Part shown: one piece after another, positions 45,824 through 55,634 of the stretch
How positions within the stretch are numbered: position 1 is the first letter of the stretch
Layout: each line of letters opens with the position of its first letter
Assembly: GCF_011064615.1 (NCBI RefSeq)
Contig: NZ_JAALJH010000032.1
Location: forward strand, 1 to 64,000
Reading direction: 5' to 3'
Origin: Aquisphaera insulae
Lineage (GTDB): Bacteria > Planctomycetota > Planctomycetia > Isosphaerales > Isosphaeraceae
Length of the DNA: 64,000 nt
Made by a program: the position numbers and the translations under genes
The notes under the pieces: generated by a model
Databases searched by the model: none
Told to the model about the DNA's origin: nothing
The model's input: only the letters and a program-made list of their open reading frames with translations

Positions 45824-47551
45824 TCACGGGCGAGGCGTCAGGGTCACCGAGCGGAGGTTCATGAGGCCGCTTGGGACGGCCTTCGCGGGCTTGACCGCGA
45901 CGACGGCATGACCCGCCTGGGGCAGCGTCAGGGTCCCGGCCTGGACGCGCGTGAAGTCGCCCCACCCCTTCGTCGGGGCCAGCGTGCCGGCGATGCACTG
46001 GTCGCCGACCGTCACGATGTAGTCGCTCGGCGAGCCGCCCGGCGGCAGCGCGTAGTCGAGGCTGACCGTGAAGGTCCCTGCCCGGGAGATGTCGACCGGC
46101 CATGAGACGGTCCCCTCGGCGGCCGTCCAGTAGCCGACGTCGGGCGGTTCGTTCTGGACCTGGACCCCGCCGACGAGGTCGGCGTCGGCCGCCTTCAGGG
46201 TCAGCGAGCCGTCGGCCGCCTGGGGGAACCGGACGACGATCGGCCGGATCCCGTCCAGCACGTCGAGGGCGATGACCGAGTCGTCCGCGTCCGGCAGCGA
46301 GGCCGGCAGGGCGATCCTCAGGCCGTCGGCGGTGGATTCCGCGCTCAGCGTGGTGGCGGGCTCGGCCAGGAAGCGGGCGGAGCGGACCTCGTTGGACATC
46401 GGCACGACCAGCACGCCGCCGACCGGCCGGGCGAAGACGTGCAGGTAGAGCGTCTGGCCACGGCGGGTGCAACGGCCCCACGGCGTGGACCGGAACGGGC
46501 TCGCCGAGGTCCCGTAGATCGACTCGCCGTTCACCCTCATCCAGTCGCCCACCTTCGTCAGCCGCTCGACGCTCTCCGCCGGGATCACGCCCTCGGCCGT
46601 CGGGCCGACGTTGAGGAGGTAGTTGCCCCCCTTGCTGGCGCAGTCGACCAGGTTGTGGATGATCGTCGTCACCGACTTCCAGTTGTGGTCATTCTTGTTG
46701 AAGCCCCAGTGGTCGTTGAGCGTCATGCACGACTCCCAATCCACGCCGGGGCCGAACCCGGTGGCCGGGATGGTCTGCTCCGGGGTGCCGTAGTCGCCGG
46801 TGCCGCCGCCGACCCGGTTGTTGATGATGAGCTGCGGGTCGAGCTTCCTCAGGTAGGCGTACATCGCCTTGCCGCGGGCCTCGGTCCACGGCTTCTCCCA
46901 CTGGCCGTCGAACCACATGATGCCGGGGTGGTAGTTCTTGACGACCTCGGTCACCTGGCCGGTGAGGTAGTCGTTGAAGCGGTCCATGTCCGGCGTGCCG
47001 GTGGCCCGATCATTCCAGGCGCGGCGGAGCCCCCAGTCGGGATGGTGCCAGTCCATGATCGAGTGATACGTGCAGAAGCGGACCCCCTCGTCCTTGCAGG
47101 CCGCGGCCAGCTCCGCGAGCGGGTCGCGCCCGGACTTGCCGAACGGGGTGCTCTTGATGGACCAGTCGGTCAGGGCGGAGGGATAGATCGCGAAGCCGTC
47201 GTGGTGCTTCGAGGTGATGACCAGGTACTTCATCCCGGCCCGCTTCGCCAGGGCGGCCCATGCATGGGCGTCGAACTTCACCGGGTTGAACTGGCCGGCG
47301 AACTTCTCGTATTCCGAGACGGGCATCTTCGATTCCTCGAGATACCACTCGGCGAACCCGGTCTGGTCCTTGAAGACGCCGGCCGGGACGGCATAGACGC
47401 CCCAGTGGATGAACATGCCGAAGCGGGCGTCGCGGAACCAGGCCATCCGGGCGTCATGCTGGGCGGGGGTCTCGTCGATGAGCGGGGATTGGCCGGCCGC
47501 CGGGGCGGCGACGGCCAGCGCGAGCAGGAGGGAGAGCGAGGCGCGTTTCAT
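45824..47551 (-). CDS. GH29 alpha-L-fucosidase, secreted
   Basis: 575 residues. A signal peptide (ending AAPAAGQ), then the GH29 barrel: MAWFRDARFGMFIHWGVYAVPAG, YLVITSKHHDGFAIYPS, YHSIMDWHHPDW, and the nucleophile Asp in GIMWFDGQWEK (~214). C-terminal beta domains follow (~370-575). It releases L-fucose from glycans in the periplasm or outside. It lies 115 bases after the L-fucose isomerase gene on the same strand, so hydrolysis and the first cytoplasmic step are probably co-expressed. Five copies of GGAG sit in the gap at 47569-47588. Confidence 0.92.
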   Translation of the reverse strand: MKRASLSLLLALAVAAPAAGQSPLIDETPAQHDARMAWFRDARFGMFIHWGVYAVPAGVFKDQTGFAEWYLEESKMPVSEYEKFAGQFNPVKFDAHAWAALAKRAGMKYLVITSKHHDGFAIYPSALTDWSIKSTPFGKSGRDPLAELAAACKDEGVRFCTYHSIMDWHHPDWGLRRAWNDRATGTPDMDRFNDYLTGQVTEVVKNYHPGIMWFDGQWEKPWTEARGKAMYAYLRKLDPQLIINNRVGGGTGDYGTPEQTIPATGFGPGVDWESCMTLNDHWGFNKNDHNWKSVTTIIHNLVDCASKGGNYLLNVGPTAEGVIPAESVERLTKVGDWMRVNGESIYGTSASPFRSTPWGRCTRRGQTLYLHVFARPVGGVLVVPMSNEVRSARFLAEPATTLSAESTADGLRIALPASLPDADDSVIALDVLDGIRPIVVRFPQAADGSLTLKAADADLVGGVQVQNEPPDVGYWTAAEGTVSWPVDISRAGTFTVSLDYALPPGGSPSDYIVTVGDQCIAGTLAPTKGWGDFTRVQAGTLTLPQAGHAVVAVKPAKAVPSGLMNLRSVTLTPRP

Positions 47552-47666
47552 GGTAGGATCTCAAGGAAGGAGGGAGGGAGGGAGGGAGCGATCTCGCGGG
47601 CGGGATCGAGGCGAGCGGCCGGGCCCCCTTCGACGGTGCCGAGGGGGCCGGCCGCGAAGTTCCGCG

Positions 47667-49448
<1,782 letters not shown>

Positions 49449-49669
49449 CGTCGTCCTCATCCTCTACAAGCTGGCTCGATCCACGCGAGGGCCGCGGCCG
49501 ATCGCCGGGCCGGACTCCCTCGCACGTCCGCGCCCGATCCGCTCTCCCTTCCGTCTTACCCGGCGCGGGGGTCGAAGGCCAGCGAGCACCGGCCGGGGGA
49601 GCCCGGGCTCGACCTCGGGCGAGATGGACTTTCCCCGCGGGATCCGGCCCCTCCGAGGAGCGGCGGACC

Positions 49670-49819
49670 AGTGCTTTGTCGACACCAGGAATTCGGGTTG
49701 CAGGACAGACAGGAATGTCTGTCCCCCGGGTTTAAAGCCGGGCGAGTCGGTCATTTCGGAGGACAGGCATTCCTGCCTGTCCCGTAGCCAATCCGACATT
49801 TTGGCCGTGACAGAACACT
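49670..49819 (+). repeat. MITE-like repeat, copy 2
   Basis: 150 bases with imperfect terminal inverted repeats AGTGCTTTGTC (49670-49680) and GACAGAACACT (49809-49819), 9 of 11 positions pairing. Two internal hairpins: GGACAGACA-GGAA-TGTCTGTCC (49703-49724, given in parts) and arms GGACAGGCA / TGCCTGTCC (49761-49782). A related copy lies at 33301-33442. It carries no gene and ends 15 bases from the 3' end of the next minus-strand gene. The rest of the gap 49449-49669 shows nothing. Confidence 0.72.
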
Positions 49820-49833
49820 AGCCCCGCCCGGGT

Positions 49834-50601
49834 TCAATCGCCCGCCCTGTTCGGCCGCCCGAAGTCCTTGCTCATCAGGCTGACGGCCCCGGCCTTGGTC
49901 ATGTGCTTGGTCGAGACCGCGATCGCGAGCATCTCGACCTCCGAAGCCGCCCGCAGGATCGAGTCGCCGGTCACGCCCCGCGCGTAGAGCGGCACCAGGT
50001 TGCCGATGACGGCGAGCATCTGGGTGCAGTAGAGGAGGTAGGTCTCGTCGATCGCCAACCGCGCATGGCCGGCGCCGAGCCGGGTCCGGTAGAGGTCCGG
50101 CGTGTAGTAGAGCTGAGTCAGGTCGATGACGTGGATGAACTCTCGCAGCTCCTCGATGAAGCCGAGGGCCTGTCGTCGCTTGAGGCGGAGCTCGAGGGTG
50201 ACGCAGGACCAGAGGGCGCCCGCCGAGAGGATCACGAGATTGGTCCCGGCGCTGAAGGCGACGAACAGGTCGCCGACGGTCTGGACGGACCATCGCGCCC
50301 GGATGTGCGAGGCGAGCAGCCCGAAGAGGATCAGCGCCGAGAAGACGGCCGCGGCCGAGAACGCCCTCACGGCGAGGATCGGCCGGCGGGCGGACCGGCC
50401 TCGCTCGACGGTGGCGACCGCGACCTTGACCAGCTCCCGGGCCAGCTCGGACAGGCTGCTGCTCGGCAATCGCTCGTTGATGTCGTCCGAGAGATGCCTC
50501 GCCGTCTCGATCAGCTTCTCCGAGTCGAGCCGATGCCTCGGCCTCTCGCCTGGTCTCGACCCGAGGTATGCAAGGTCTTCGACTTCCATTGCGGTTGCCA
50601 T
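49834..50601 (-). CDS. Membrane protein of unknown function
   Basis: 255 residues. A charged, helical N-terminal part (~1-75) precedes two hydrophobic segments, AFSAAAVFSALILFGLLASHI (~80-100) and DLFVAFSAGTNLVILSAGALW (~108-128), and a soluble C-terminal part with LIDETYLLYCTQMLAVIGNLVPLYA. I do not recognise the family. It stands alone, between the MITE-like element and the palindromic repeat. ATG 50601 is the first in frame; ATG 50589 is also possible. Confidence 0.65.
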   Translation of the reverse strand: MATAMEVEDLAYLGSRPGERPRHRLDSEKLIETARHLSDDINERLPSSSLSELARELVKVAVATVERGRSARRPILAVRAFSAAAVFSALILFGLLASHIRARWSVQTVGDLFVAFSAGTNLVILSAGALWSCVTLELRLKRRQALGFIEELREFIHVIDLTQLYYTPDLYRTRLGAGHARLAIDETYLLYCTQMLAVIGNLVPLYARGVTGDSILRAASEVEMLAIAVSTKHMTKAGAVSLMSKDFGRPNRAGD

Positions 50602-50807
50602 CTCGCTGGGCTGTCGGCCCGTGAGCCGGTCGATCGGTCCGTGCGCCGAGGGCGGCCGCGACGAGCGGCGGCCTCGCCCCGACGCGATGAAAGTTAAGTA
50701 TGGACTGCCCCACGGCCGGGATCTGGACGTGACGGTTTCTGTCGCGCCTGACGCGGCCCGCGATGCGGTTGGGAACCAGGCCCCGGCGCGATCGGCAGCC
50801 CGTGCCA

Positions 50808-50883
50808 GGCTCGGCAGGAGCCTCGCCCTCCCATTCGGACGAGAGCCGCTCCGGACTCGGGAGGGCGAGGCTCCTGCCGAGCC
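50808..50883. repeat. Dispersed palindrome, copy 2, 25-base arms
   Basis: Perfect 25-base arms at 50808-50832 and 50859-50883, same arm sequence as at 39841-39915. It lies 3' of the bicupin gene and 5' of the membrane protein gene (both minus), in a 424-base gap (50602-51025) that has no other feature. Confidence 0.85.
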
Positions 50884-51025
50884 AGGCGCAGGCCGAGGCT
50901 TGCCGACAGGCCTCGTTCCCGCGCACCAATTCCTGAACAGAACGCCCGGGGCGTCCAGGCCAACTTTTCATCGCGCCAGCCTCGCCCCGACGAATCGGGA
51001 TGCTCGACCGGGGCGGGCGATCGGT

Positions 51026-52231
51026 TCATCGATCCGGAGATCCGACCGGCCTGGCCGGAGCGGCATCGTCGTTCGGGGCGATGAACACGTCGCGCCTGGG
51101 GAACCTCTCGAAGAGCGATGCGGGCTTGCCGAAGTTGGTGGCGAGCACGTCGAGCGGATTCCCCGCGATCCATTCCGAGAGGTCGATCTTCGCGTAGACG
51201 CCCGCGTTGAGCCCGATCAGGACCCGGCAGGGTTTGGTCCCCACGTTCTCGAGCGAATGCCCGTACCCCTGGGGGATGTAGCCGACATCACCCTTCGAGA
51301 GCCGCTCGGCCCGGTATCGCCCGTGCGAGCCGAACAGGGTGACGCTGAGCTCCCCCTCGATGACGTACTGCCACTCGTCGGCGGTCGGATGCCAGTGGAG
51401 CTCGCGGAGGCCACCCGGTTCCAGGTCGAAGACGACGCCGGTGATCGTCCGCGAGATCGGGAACGTGGTGGAGTCGACGCGCCATTCGCGGCCCCCCTTG
51501 AAGACCCCGTTCGGCGGCCGCTTGAGCAGCTCGTACTTGTGGGTCAACGCCGGCGGCTTCCACCCCTGGAGCGGCCGGGCCGGTTCGGCCGGCGGGAGCT
51601 TCCCCCGGGCGAAGTAGACCTCCTCGGTCGGGAAGCCCTCGAAGGCCGATTCGGGGAGGCCGAAGTTCTTGGCGAGGAGCGGCCTGGGGACGTGGCCGAT
51701 CCAGTCGCTGATGCTGAACGTGCCGAACTCGGAGAAGTAGCCGTTGTCGAAGATCAGGATGAAATGGCACGGCCGGTCCCCCAGGCATTCCAGCATGTGG
51801 CCATGGCCGCGGGGGAAGTACCAGACGTCGCCGGGATTGAAGTCGTTCGTCTCGGCCGCGCCGTCCGGGTCGATGACCGTGGTCCGGACGCGCCCTTCGA
51901 CGATGAAAGCCCACTCGGCGGCGGTGGCGTGCCAGTGGAGCTCGCGCATCGCCCCGGGCTCCAGCCGCATCGAGACCCCGGCGATCCCCTTCGAGATCGG
52001 CAACTGCTCGACGGTCGCCTCCTTGCCGTAGCTGCCGCCGATGACCTTGCCCTCGGACTTCTCCAGCTCGAACTTGAAGGTCGGCAACTCCTTGCCCGCG
52101 AGCAGCGGGTCGGGCACGTTGTTCGAGAAGCTCTCGTCGCCGGCCTCGGCCGACCTCGAGCCCGCCAGGGGGACGGCCAGCGACCCGGCCGTGGCCGCCG
52201 TCAGGAAATTTCGTCGGTGTACGCCGCTCAT
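51026..52231 (-). CDS. Bicupin, oxalate decarboxylase-like
   Basis: 401 residues. Twin-arginine-like start (VHRRNFLTAATAG) suggests Tat export. Two cupin domains each keep the Mn ligands: ELHWHATAAEWAFIVEG with HGHML, and ELHWHPTADEWQYVIEG with YGHSLEN. The lid of domain 1 reads NGYFSEFGTFSISDW; it keeps the Glu that acts as proton donor in oxalate decarboxylase (SENST in the Bacillus enzyme). So conversion of oxalate to formate and CO2 is likely. ATG 52231 fits the Tat signal; open sequence upstream is not protein-like. Confidence 0.88.
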   Translation of the reverse strand: MSGVHRRNFLTAATAGSLAVPLAGSRSAEAGDESFSNNVPDPLLAGKELPTFKFELEKSEGKVIGGSYGKEATVEQLPISKGIAGVSMRLEPGAMRELHWHATAAEWAFIVEGRVRTTVIDPDGAAETNDFNPGDVWYFPRGHGHMLECLGDRPCHFILIFDNGYFSEFGTFSISDWIGHVPRPLLAKNFGLPESAFEGFPTEEVYFARGKLPPAEPARPLQGWKPPALTHKYELLKRPPNGVFKGGREWRVDSTTFPISRTITGVVFDLEPGGLRELHWHPTADEWQYVIEGELSVTLFGSHGRYRAERLSKGDVGYIPQGYGHSLENVGTKPCRVLIGLNAGVYAKIDLSEWIAGNPLDVLATNFGKPASLFERFPRRDVFIAPNDDAAPARPVGSPDR

Positions 52232-52441
52232 GGGGGAATCTCCTGCTGATCCTGGATTTCCGCGGCAAGCCGGGCCGCGCCGCGCGTCGGCCGAAATCGA
52301 TCGATCGCGGGCGGCCCTTCCAAACTGGGCGTGGGCACTGGACAGGGATCGCCCCCGCCGCCCGGTGCGGCGATGACGGCCGATCCCCGGACACCATGGA
52401 ACCATCGCCAGACCATACCCCGATTGGTCGCATCGGTCGAT

Positions 52442-54175
52442 TCAGGAGTAGACCTGGAATCGCAGCCAGAACAGGTCATTCGTCGAACGGCGGGCGCCGG
52501 TGAGGTCGTTGACCAGCACCGGCTGGCCGAAGATGGAGCGTTCCCAGTCGAAGTAGACCTTGACGAACTTGTTTATGTACCAGTTGAATCCCAGGTCGGT
52601 CATGCCGGCGCGATCGGTCCAGAGCGTCCGGTCGGCGAGCCCCGCGTCGAGCACCCGGGGATCGAGGTCGAGCAGGCTGTATCGGGCCGAGAGTTCGAAG
52701 GTCCCCAGGCCGAATCGGCCGGGCCTCAGGTCGAACGGGCGGAGCGGCTCGACGAGGGTCCGGTCGCGGATCGTCTCGCCGGTGACGAGGTAGCCGGCCT
52801 GCACGAACCAGCCGCCGATCGGGATCCGGGTTGTGGGCCCGGCGGCGCTCGGCGCGTAACTCTCGTAGCCCCCTTGCCACGCCCCCAGGAGCGACAGCCC
52901 GCCGTGGTAGTACGCGACGTGCCCTTCCCACAGGACCCTGCCGCCTCGCTCCATGACCCCCGGATTGAAGGCCAGGAACGGGACCGTGGCCGCGTTGACG
53001 GCCCCGGCGTCGTCGACGCCCTGGGCCGAAGGGGCCGAGTTGGTCCTCAGGACGGCCGGCACGGCGGGCTGGTCCTGGAGCCCGCCGTCCACAGAGCCGC
53101 CGAAATGGAGGTCCCGGAGCGGATGTCCTTCCTCGCGGTTGTAGAAGGGCTTGAAGTTGACGAACGCCATGACGTCCTGGCGATCGTTGAAGGGACGGAA
53201 CGAGTTCCTCTGGGTGTTGAACGTCCCCACGGCGTATTCGATCCGGTTCTCGAAGAGCGTGCCCCAACCCATCACGCCGAATCGGCGATTGCCCTCGTAG
53301 TTGTTGGCGAAGAGGGACCGTTCCGGCGCGAGCAGGTGCCAGACGTGGATGCGATAGAACTCGTAGGTGAACGGGGTCTTGTAACGCCCGATGCGGACCT
53401 GGAAGCGTGGGTCGTAATTGAAGTTGAGGTAGGCGTCGAGCAGGTTGACGCTGTCGAAGGTGTTCTGAAACGAGAATTCATACTGGACCGGCCTGGTGAA
53501 GTGCCCTTCGAAGTAGACACGGGTCCGTGGATTGTAGATGCCGCTGCTGACCGGATGCTGGCCCTGCTGCTGGTAGAGACGAGCCTCGACCTGGGACATC
53601 GCGCGGATGCCCAACGTGGCCTCGTCGTCGTGCGTCGACCAGCGGAAGCCATCGTTATCGAAGTCATAGACGCCGGTGATCGGCCGCTTGCCGAGATGGC
53701 GATTCCCGATCTCCTGGGCCTTTCCGGTTGCGGTGGGATCGCCGCCGCCGGTCTTCGATCCCCCGCCCGCCGTCGGCGGGCTTCCGGCCCCGCCGCCCTC
53801 GGCCCCTCCCGGCGACTCGCGGTCGGTCGCCGATAGCTCCTCGGCGCCGACCAGTCGGTCCAGCCGGCTCGAAAGCTCGGCGTTGCGGCGAGCGAGCCCC
53901 GCGTTCTGGCCGGCGAGGTCCGCATTCTGACGCGCCAGGTCGTCGAATTTCTTGAGGAGAAGTGCGTTCGTCTCCTCCATCCTGCGGAGTCGCTCCGAGA
54001 GCGAGTCTCCTTCCCCGTTCGTGACGCGAGGAGGGGACGCCGGGCCGGCCGGAGGAGGGACCAGCGGCCCCTGGGCGGAGGCAAGCCCGGTGCCGACGAG
54101 CGCAATCCAGAGCCCGATCAACACACGATGGGAGCGATGGCCTCCTTGCCGAACGCCGTACATCCCGTCTCCCAT
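52442..54175 (-). CDS. Phosphate-selective porin O/P-like protein
   Basis: 577 residues. A signal peptide (ending TGLASAQ), a coiled coil with repeated RQNADLAGQNAGLARRNAEL (~60-105), a Pro/Gly linker, then an outer-membrane beta-barrel of ~400 residues: RVYFEGHFTRPVQYEFSFQN, FQVRIGRYKTPFTYEFYR, LDLDPRVLDAGLADRTL, ending in an aromatic-rich strand FWLRFQVYS. This is the porin O and P family layout seen in planctomycetes. ATG 54175 follows GAAGGA at seven bases. The coiled coil may contact peptidoglycan or neighbours. Confidence 0.88.
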   Translation of the reverse strand: MGDGMYGVRQGGHRSHRVLIGLWIALVGTGLASAQGPLVPPPAGPASPPRVTNGEGDSLSERLRRMEETNALLLKKFDDLARQNADLAGQNAGLARRNAELSSRLDRLVGAEELSATDRESPGGAEGGGAGSPPTAGGGSKTGGGDPTATGKAQEIGNRHLGKRPITGVYDFDNDGFRWSTHDDEATLGIRAMSQVEARLYQQQGQHPVSSGIYNPRTRVYFEGHFTRPVQYEFSFQNTFDSVNLLDAYLNFNYDPRFQVRIGRYKTPFTYEFYRIHVWHLLAPERSLFANNYEGNRRFGVMGWGTLFENRIEYAVGTFNTQRNSFRPFNDRQDVMAFVNFKPFYNREEGHPLRDLHFGGSVDGGLQDQPAVPAVLRTNSAPSAQGVDDAGAVNAATVPFLAFNPGVMERGGRVLWEGHVAYYHGGLSLLGAWQGGYESYAPSAAGPTTRIPIGGWFVQAGYLVTGETIRDRTLVEPLRPFDLRPGRFGLGTFELSARYSLLDLDPRVLDAGLADRTLWTDRAGMTDLGFNWYINKFVKVYFDWERSIFGQPVLVNDLTGARRSTNDLFWLRFQVYS

Positions 54176-54480
54176 CCGATCCTTCGGGCAGTCGTCCACT
54201 CGGGAGCGACGATGCAATCGCTCCTCGTCATCAAGATCCTCCCACTTCCTCGCTCCCGGATGTCCGGGCGCCGAGCCGAAATCGCGCGCAGCATCCCATG
54301 GGTTATCGGAAGACGAGCGGGTCAACCTTGACGGTTTTGTCGGTCCCGCAGCCCGGCCGCGCCCTGGAGGTCGTCCTGTTCGCCCTGCTGGACGCGGCGG
54401 ACGCATCCGGGATCTCGTCATTCCTCGATCCGGCCCCATGGGGTCGAAGGCGGATCGCCGGCTGATCTCGATGCCGAGCC
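54176..54480. other. Intergenic, 305 bp, no intact gene
   Basis: Upstream of the porin and before the Cas4-like remnant. The frame of the remnant runs back only to a stop at 54463-54465; upstream of it I see no nuclease core sequence. Confidence 0.4.
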
Positions 54481-54786
54481 TCGCGCCTGGGACGAGGCCT
54501 CACCAAGCGGCGGATAAGCGACGGGCACCGGGCCCAGCTCGGGGCCCACGTCCTGCTCATCGAGGAGGAATACGGCGTGCGGCCCCCGCACGGCTTCGTC
54601 GTGCTCGGCGACGGGTCGCGGGTCCGGGTCGAGAACACCGCCAAGCTCCGCTCGACGGTCCTGGCGATCGCCGACCAGATCAGGGAACACCGGCGGGAAA
54701 TCGGCCGCGAAATCCCGGTCCGGCAACCGGCGGCCAAGTGCCGAGCATGCGGCCAGAGGCCGAATTGCGGGCAGGCCCGCGGGTAA
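54481..54786 (+). pseudogene. Cas4-like nuclease, C-terminal remnant
   Basis: About 101 codons in one frame ending at TAA 54784-54786. The sequence reads HRAQLGAHVLLIEEEYGV, then HGFVVLGDGSRVRVENTAKL, and ends AAKCRACGQRPNCGQARG. This matches the C-terminal half of Cas4/Dna2-type PD-(D/E)XK proteins (QL..A.LL.EE, then the CxxCxxxxxC iron-sulfur motif). The N-terminal part with the catalytic Asp, Glu and Lys is missing, and a stop lies just upstream at 54463. No CRISPR repeats or other cas genes are present. It is either a decayed gene or a short domain; I favour decay. Confidence 0.55.
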
Positions 54787-54814
54787 AGAAAAGACTTGCC
54801 CCCAATCGTCGTCC

Positions 54815-54830
54815 ATGCCAGAATTGGCAT
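54815..54830. promoter_or_regulatory. Palindrome before HigBA-like pair
   Basis: ATGCCA-GAAT-TGGCAT, perfect 6-base arms, ending four bases before the toxin start. Position suits an operator bound by the downstream helix-turn-helix antitoxin. Confidence 0.5.
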
Positions 54831-54833
54831 ATT

Positions 54834-55346
54834 ATGAGTCGCGGACCGATCGAGGAATCAAAACCCGTCTTCTGGATGGGATCCAGCCTGGAGGACCTGC
54901 GGGATTTCCCCGGCGAGGTCTGCGACATGATGGGCTTCGCCCTCTGGCAGGCCCAGGTCGGGAGGAAGCACCGGGACGCGAAGGTCCTGAAGGGCTTCGG
55001 CGGGGCCGGAGTGCTCGAGGTGGTCGAGGACCACGACGGGGCCACGTACCGGGCGGTCTACACGGTCAAGTTCGCCGGTGCCATCTACGTGCTCCATGCC
55101 TTCCAGAAGAAATCGAAGCAGGGCATCAAGACGCCGCGGGCCGAGATGGACCTGATTCGGCGGAGGTTGAAGACGGCGGAGAAACATCATGAGGAAAGAA
55201 GAGCGGAAGAAGAGAGACGACGCTCCCGAGAGCATGAGGGAGTCGAGCGGGAACGTGTTCGCCGACCTGGGGCTCAAGAACCCCGAGGAACTCCTGGCGA
55301 AGGCCCATCTCGTGCAACGCATCGCCGACATCATCGCGGAGCGTAA
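54834..55346 (+). CDS. HigB/RelE-like toxin with odd C-terminal tail
   Basis: 170 codons. Residues 1-118 are a phage-derived Gp49/HigB-type RelE-fold toxin: KPVFWMGSSLEDLRDFPGEV, RKHRDAKVLKGFGGAGVLEV, TYRAVYTVKFAGAIYVLHAF, then QKKSKQGIKTPRAEMDLIRR. These ribonucleases usually stop at 110-120 residues. Here the frame continues for 50 Arg/Glu-rich residues across the antitoxin gene. A TGA at 55190-55192, in another frame, overlaps the antitoxin ATG as ATGA, the usual end for such a toxin. A one-base indel just before it would explain the tail. The toxin is therefore either frameshifted at its end or naturally extended. Confidence 0.75.
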   Translation: MSRGPIEESKPVFWMGSSLEDLRDFPGEVCDMMGFALWQAQVGRKHRDAKVLKGFGGAGVLEVVEDHDGATYRAVYTVKFAGAIYVLHAFQKKSKQGIKTPRAEMDLIRRRLKTAEKHHEERRAEEERRRSREHEGVERERVRRPGAQEPRGTPGEGPSRATHRRHHRGA

Positions 55347-55542
55347 GCTCACGCAGATCCGGGCGGCGAAGCTCCTGGGGATCGACCAGCCCAAGGTGTC
55401 GGCCCTGCTCAAGGGCAAGCTCGAGGGCTTCTCGACCGACCGGCTCTTCCGGTTCTTGAACGCCCTGGGGAGCGATGTGGAAATCGTGATCCGCCCCGCA
55501 CGGGAGGACAGGGAGGCCGACACGCGGGTCGTCTCCGCGTAA
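55189..55542 (+). CDS. HigA-like helix-turn-helix antitoxin
   Basis: 117 residues. The XRE/HTH_37-type DNA-binding domain: AKAHLVQRIADIIAERKLTQ, then IRAAKLLGIDQPKVSALLKG, followed by LEGFSTDRLFRFLNALGSDVEI. ATG 55189 has GGAG six bases before it; ATG 55234 is an alternative. It should bind the toxin and repress the pair, probably at the palindrome 54815-54830. The domain and order (toxin first) are those of HigBA. Confidence 0.88.
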   Translation: MRKEERKKRDDAPESMRESSGNVFADLGLKNPEELLAKAHLVQRIADIIAERKLTQIRAAKLLGIDQPKVSALLKGKLEGFSTDRLFRFLNALGSDVEIVIRPAREDREADTRVVSA

Positions 55543-55634
55543 GGAATTCATTTCGAGCTTGGAGGCGGGGCGGGGATGTCGGTAGGCTTAACCCCGTACC
55601 GCGTGCTTGGACGCTTAAGAGCATCAAGAGAGAA

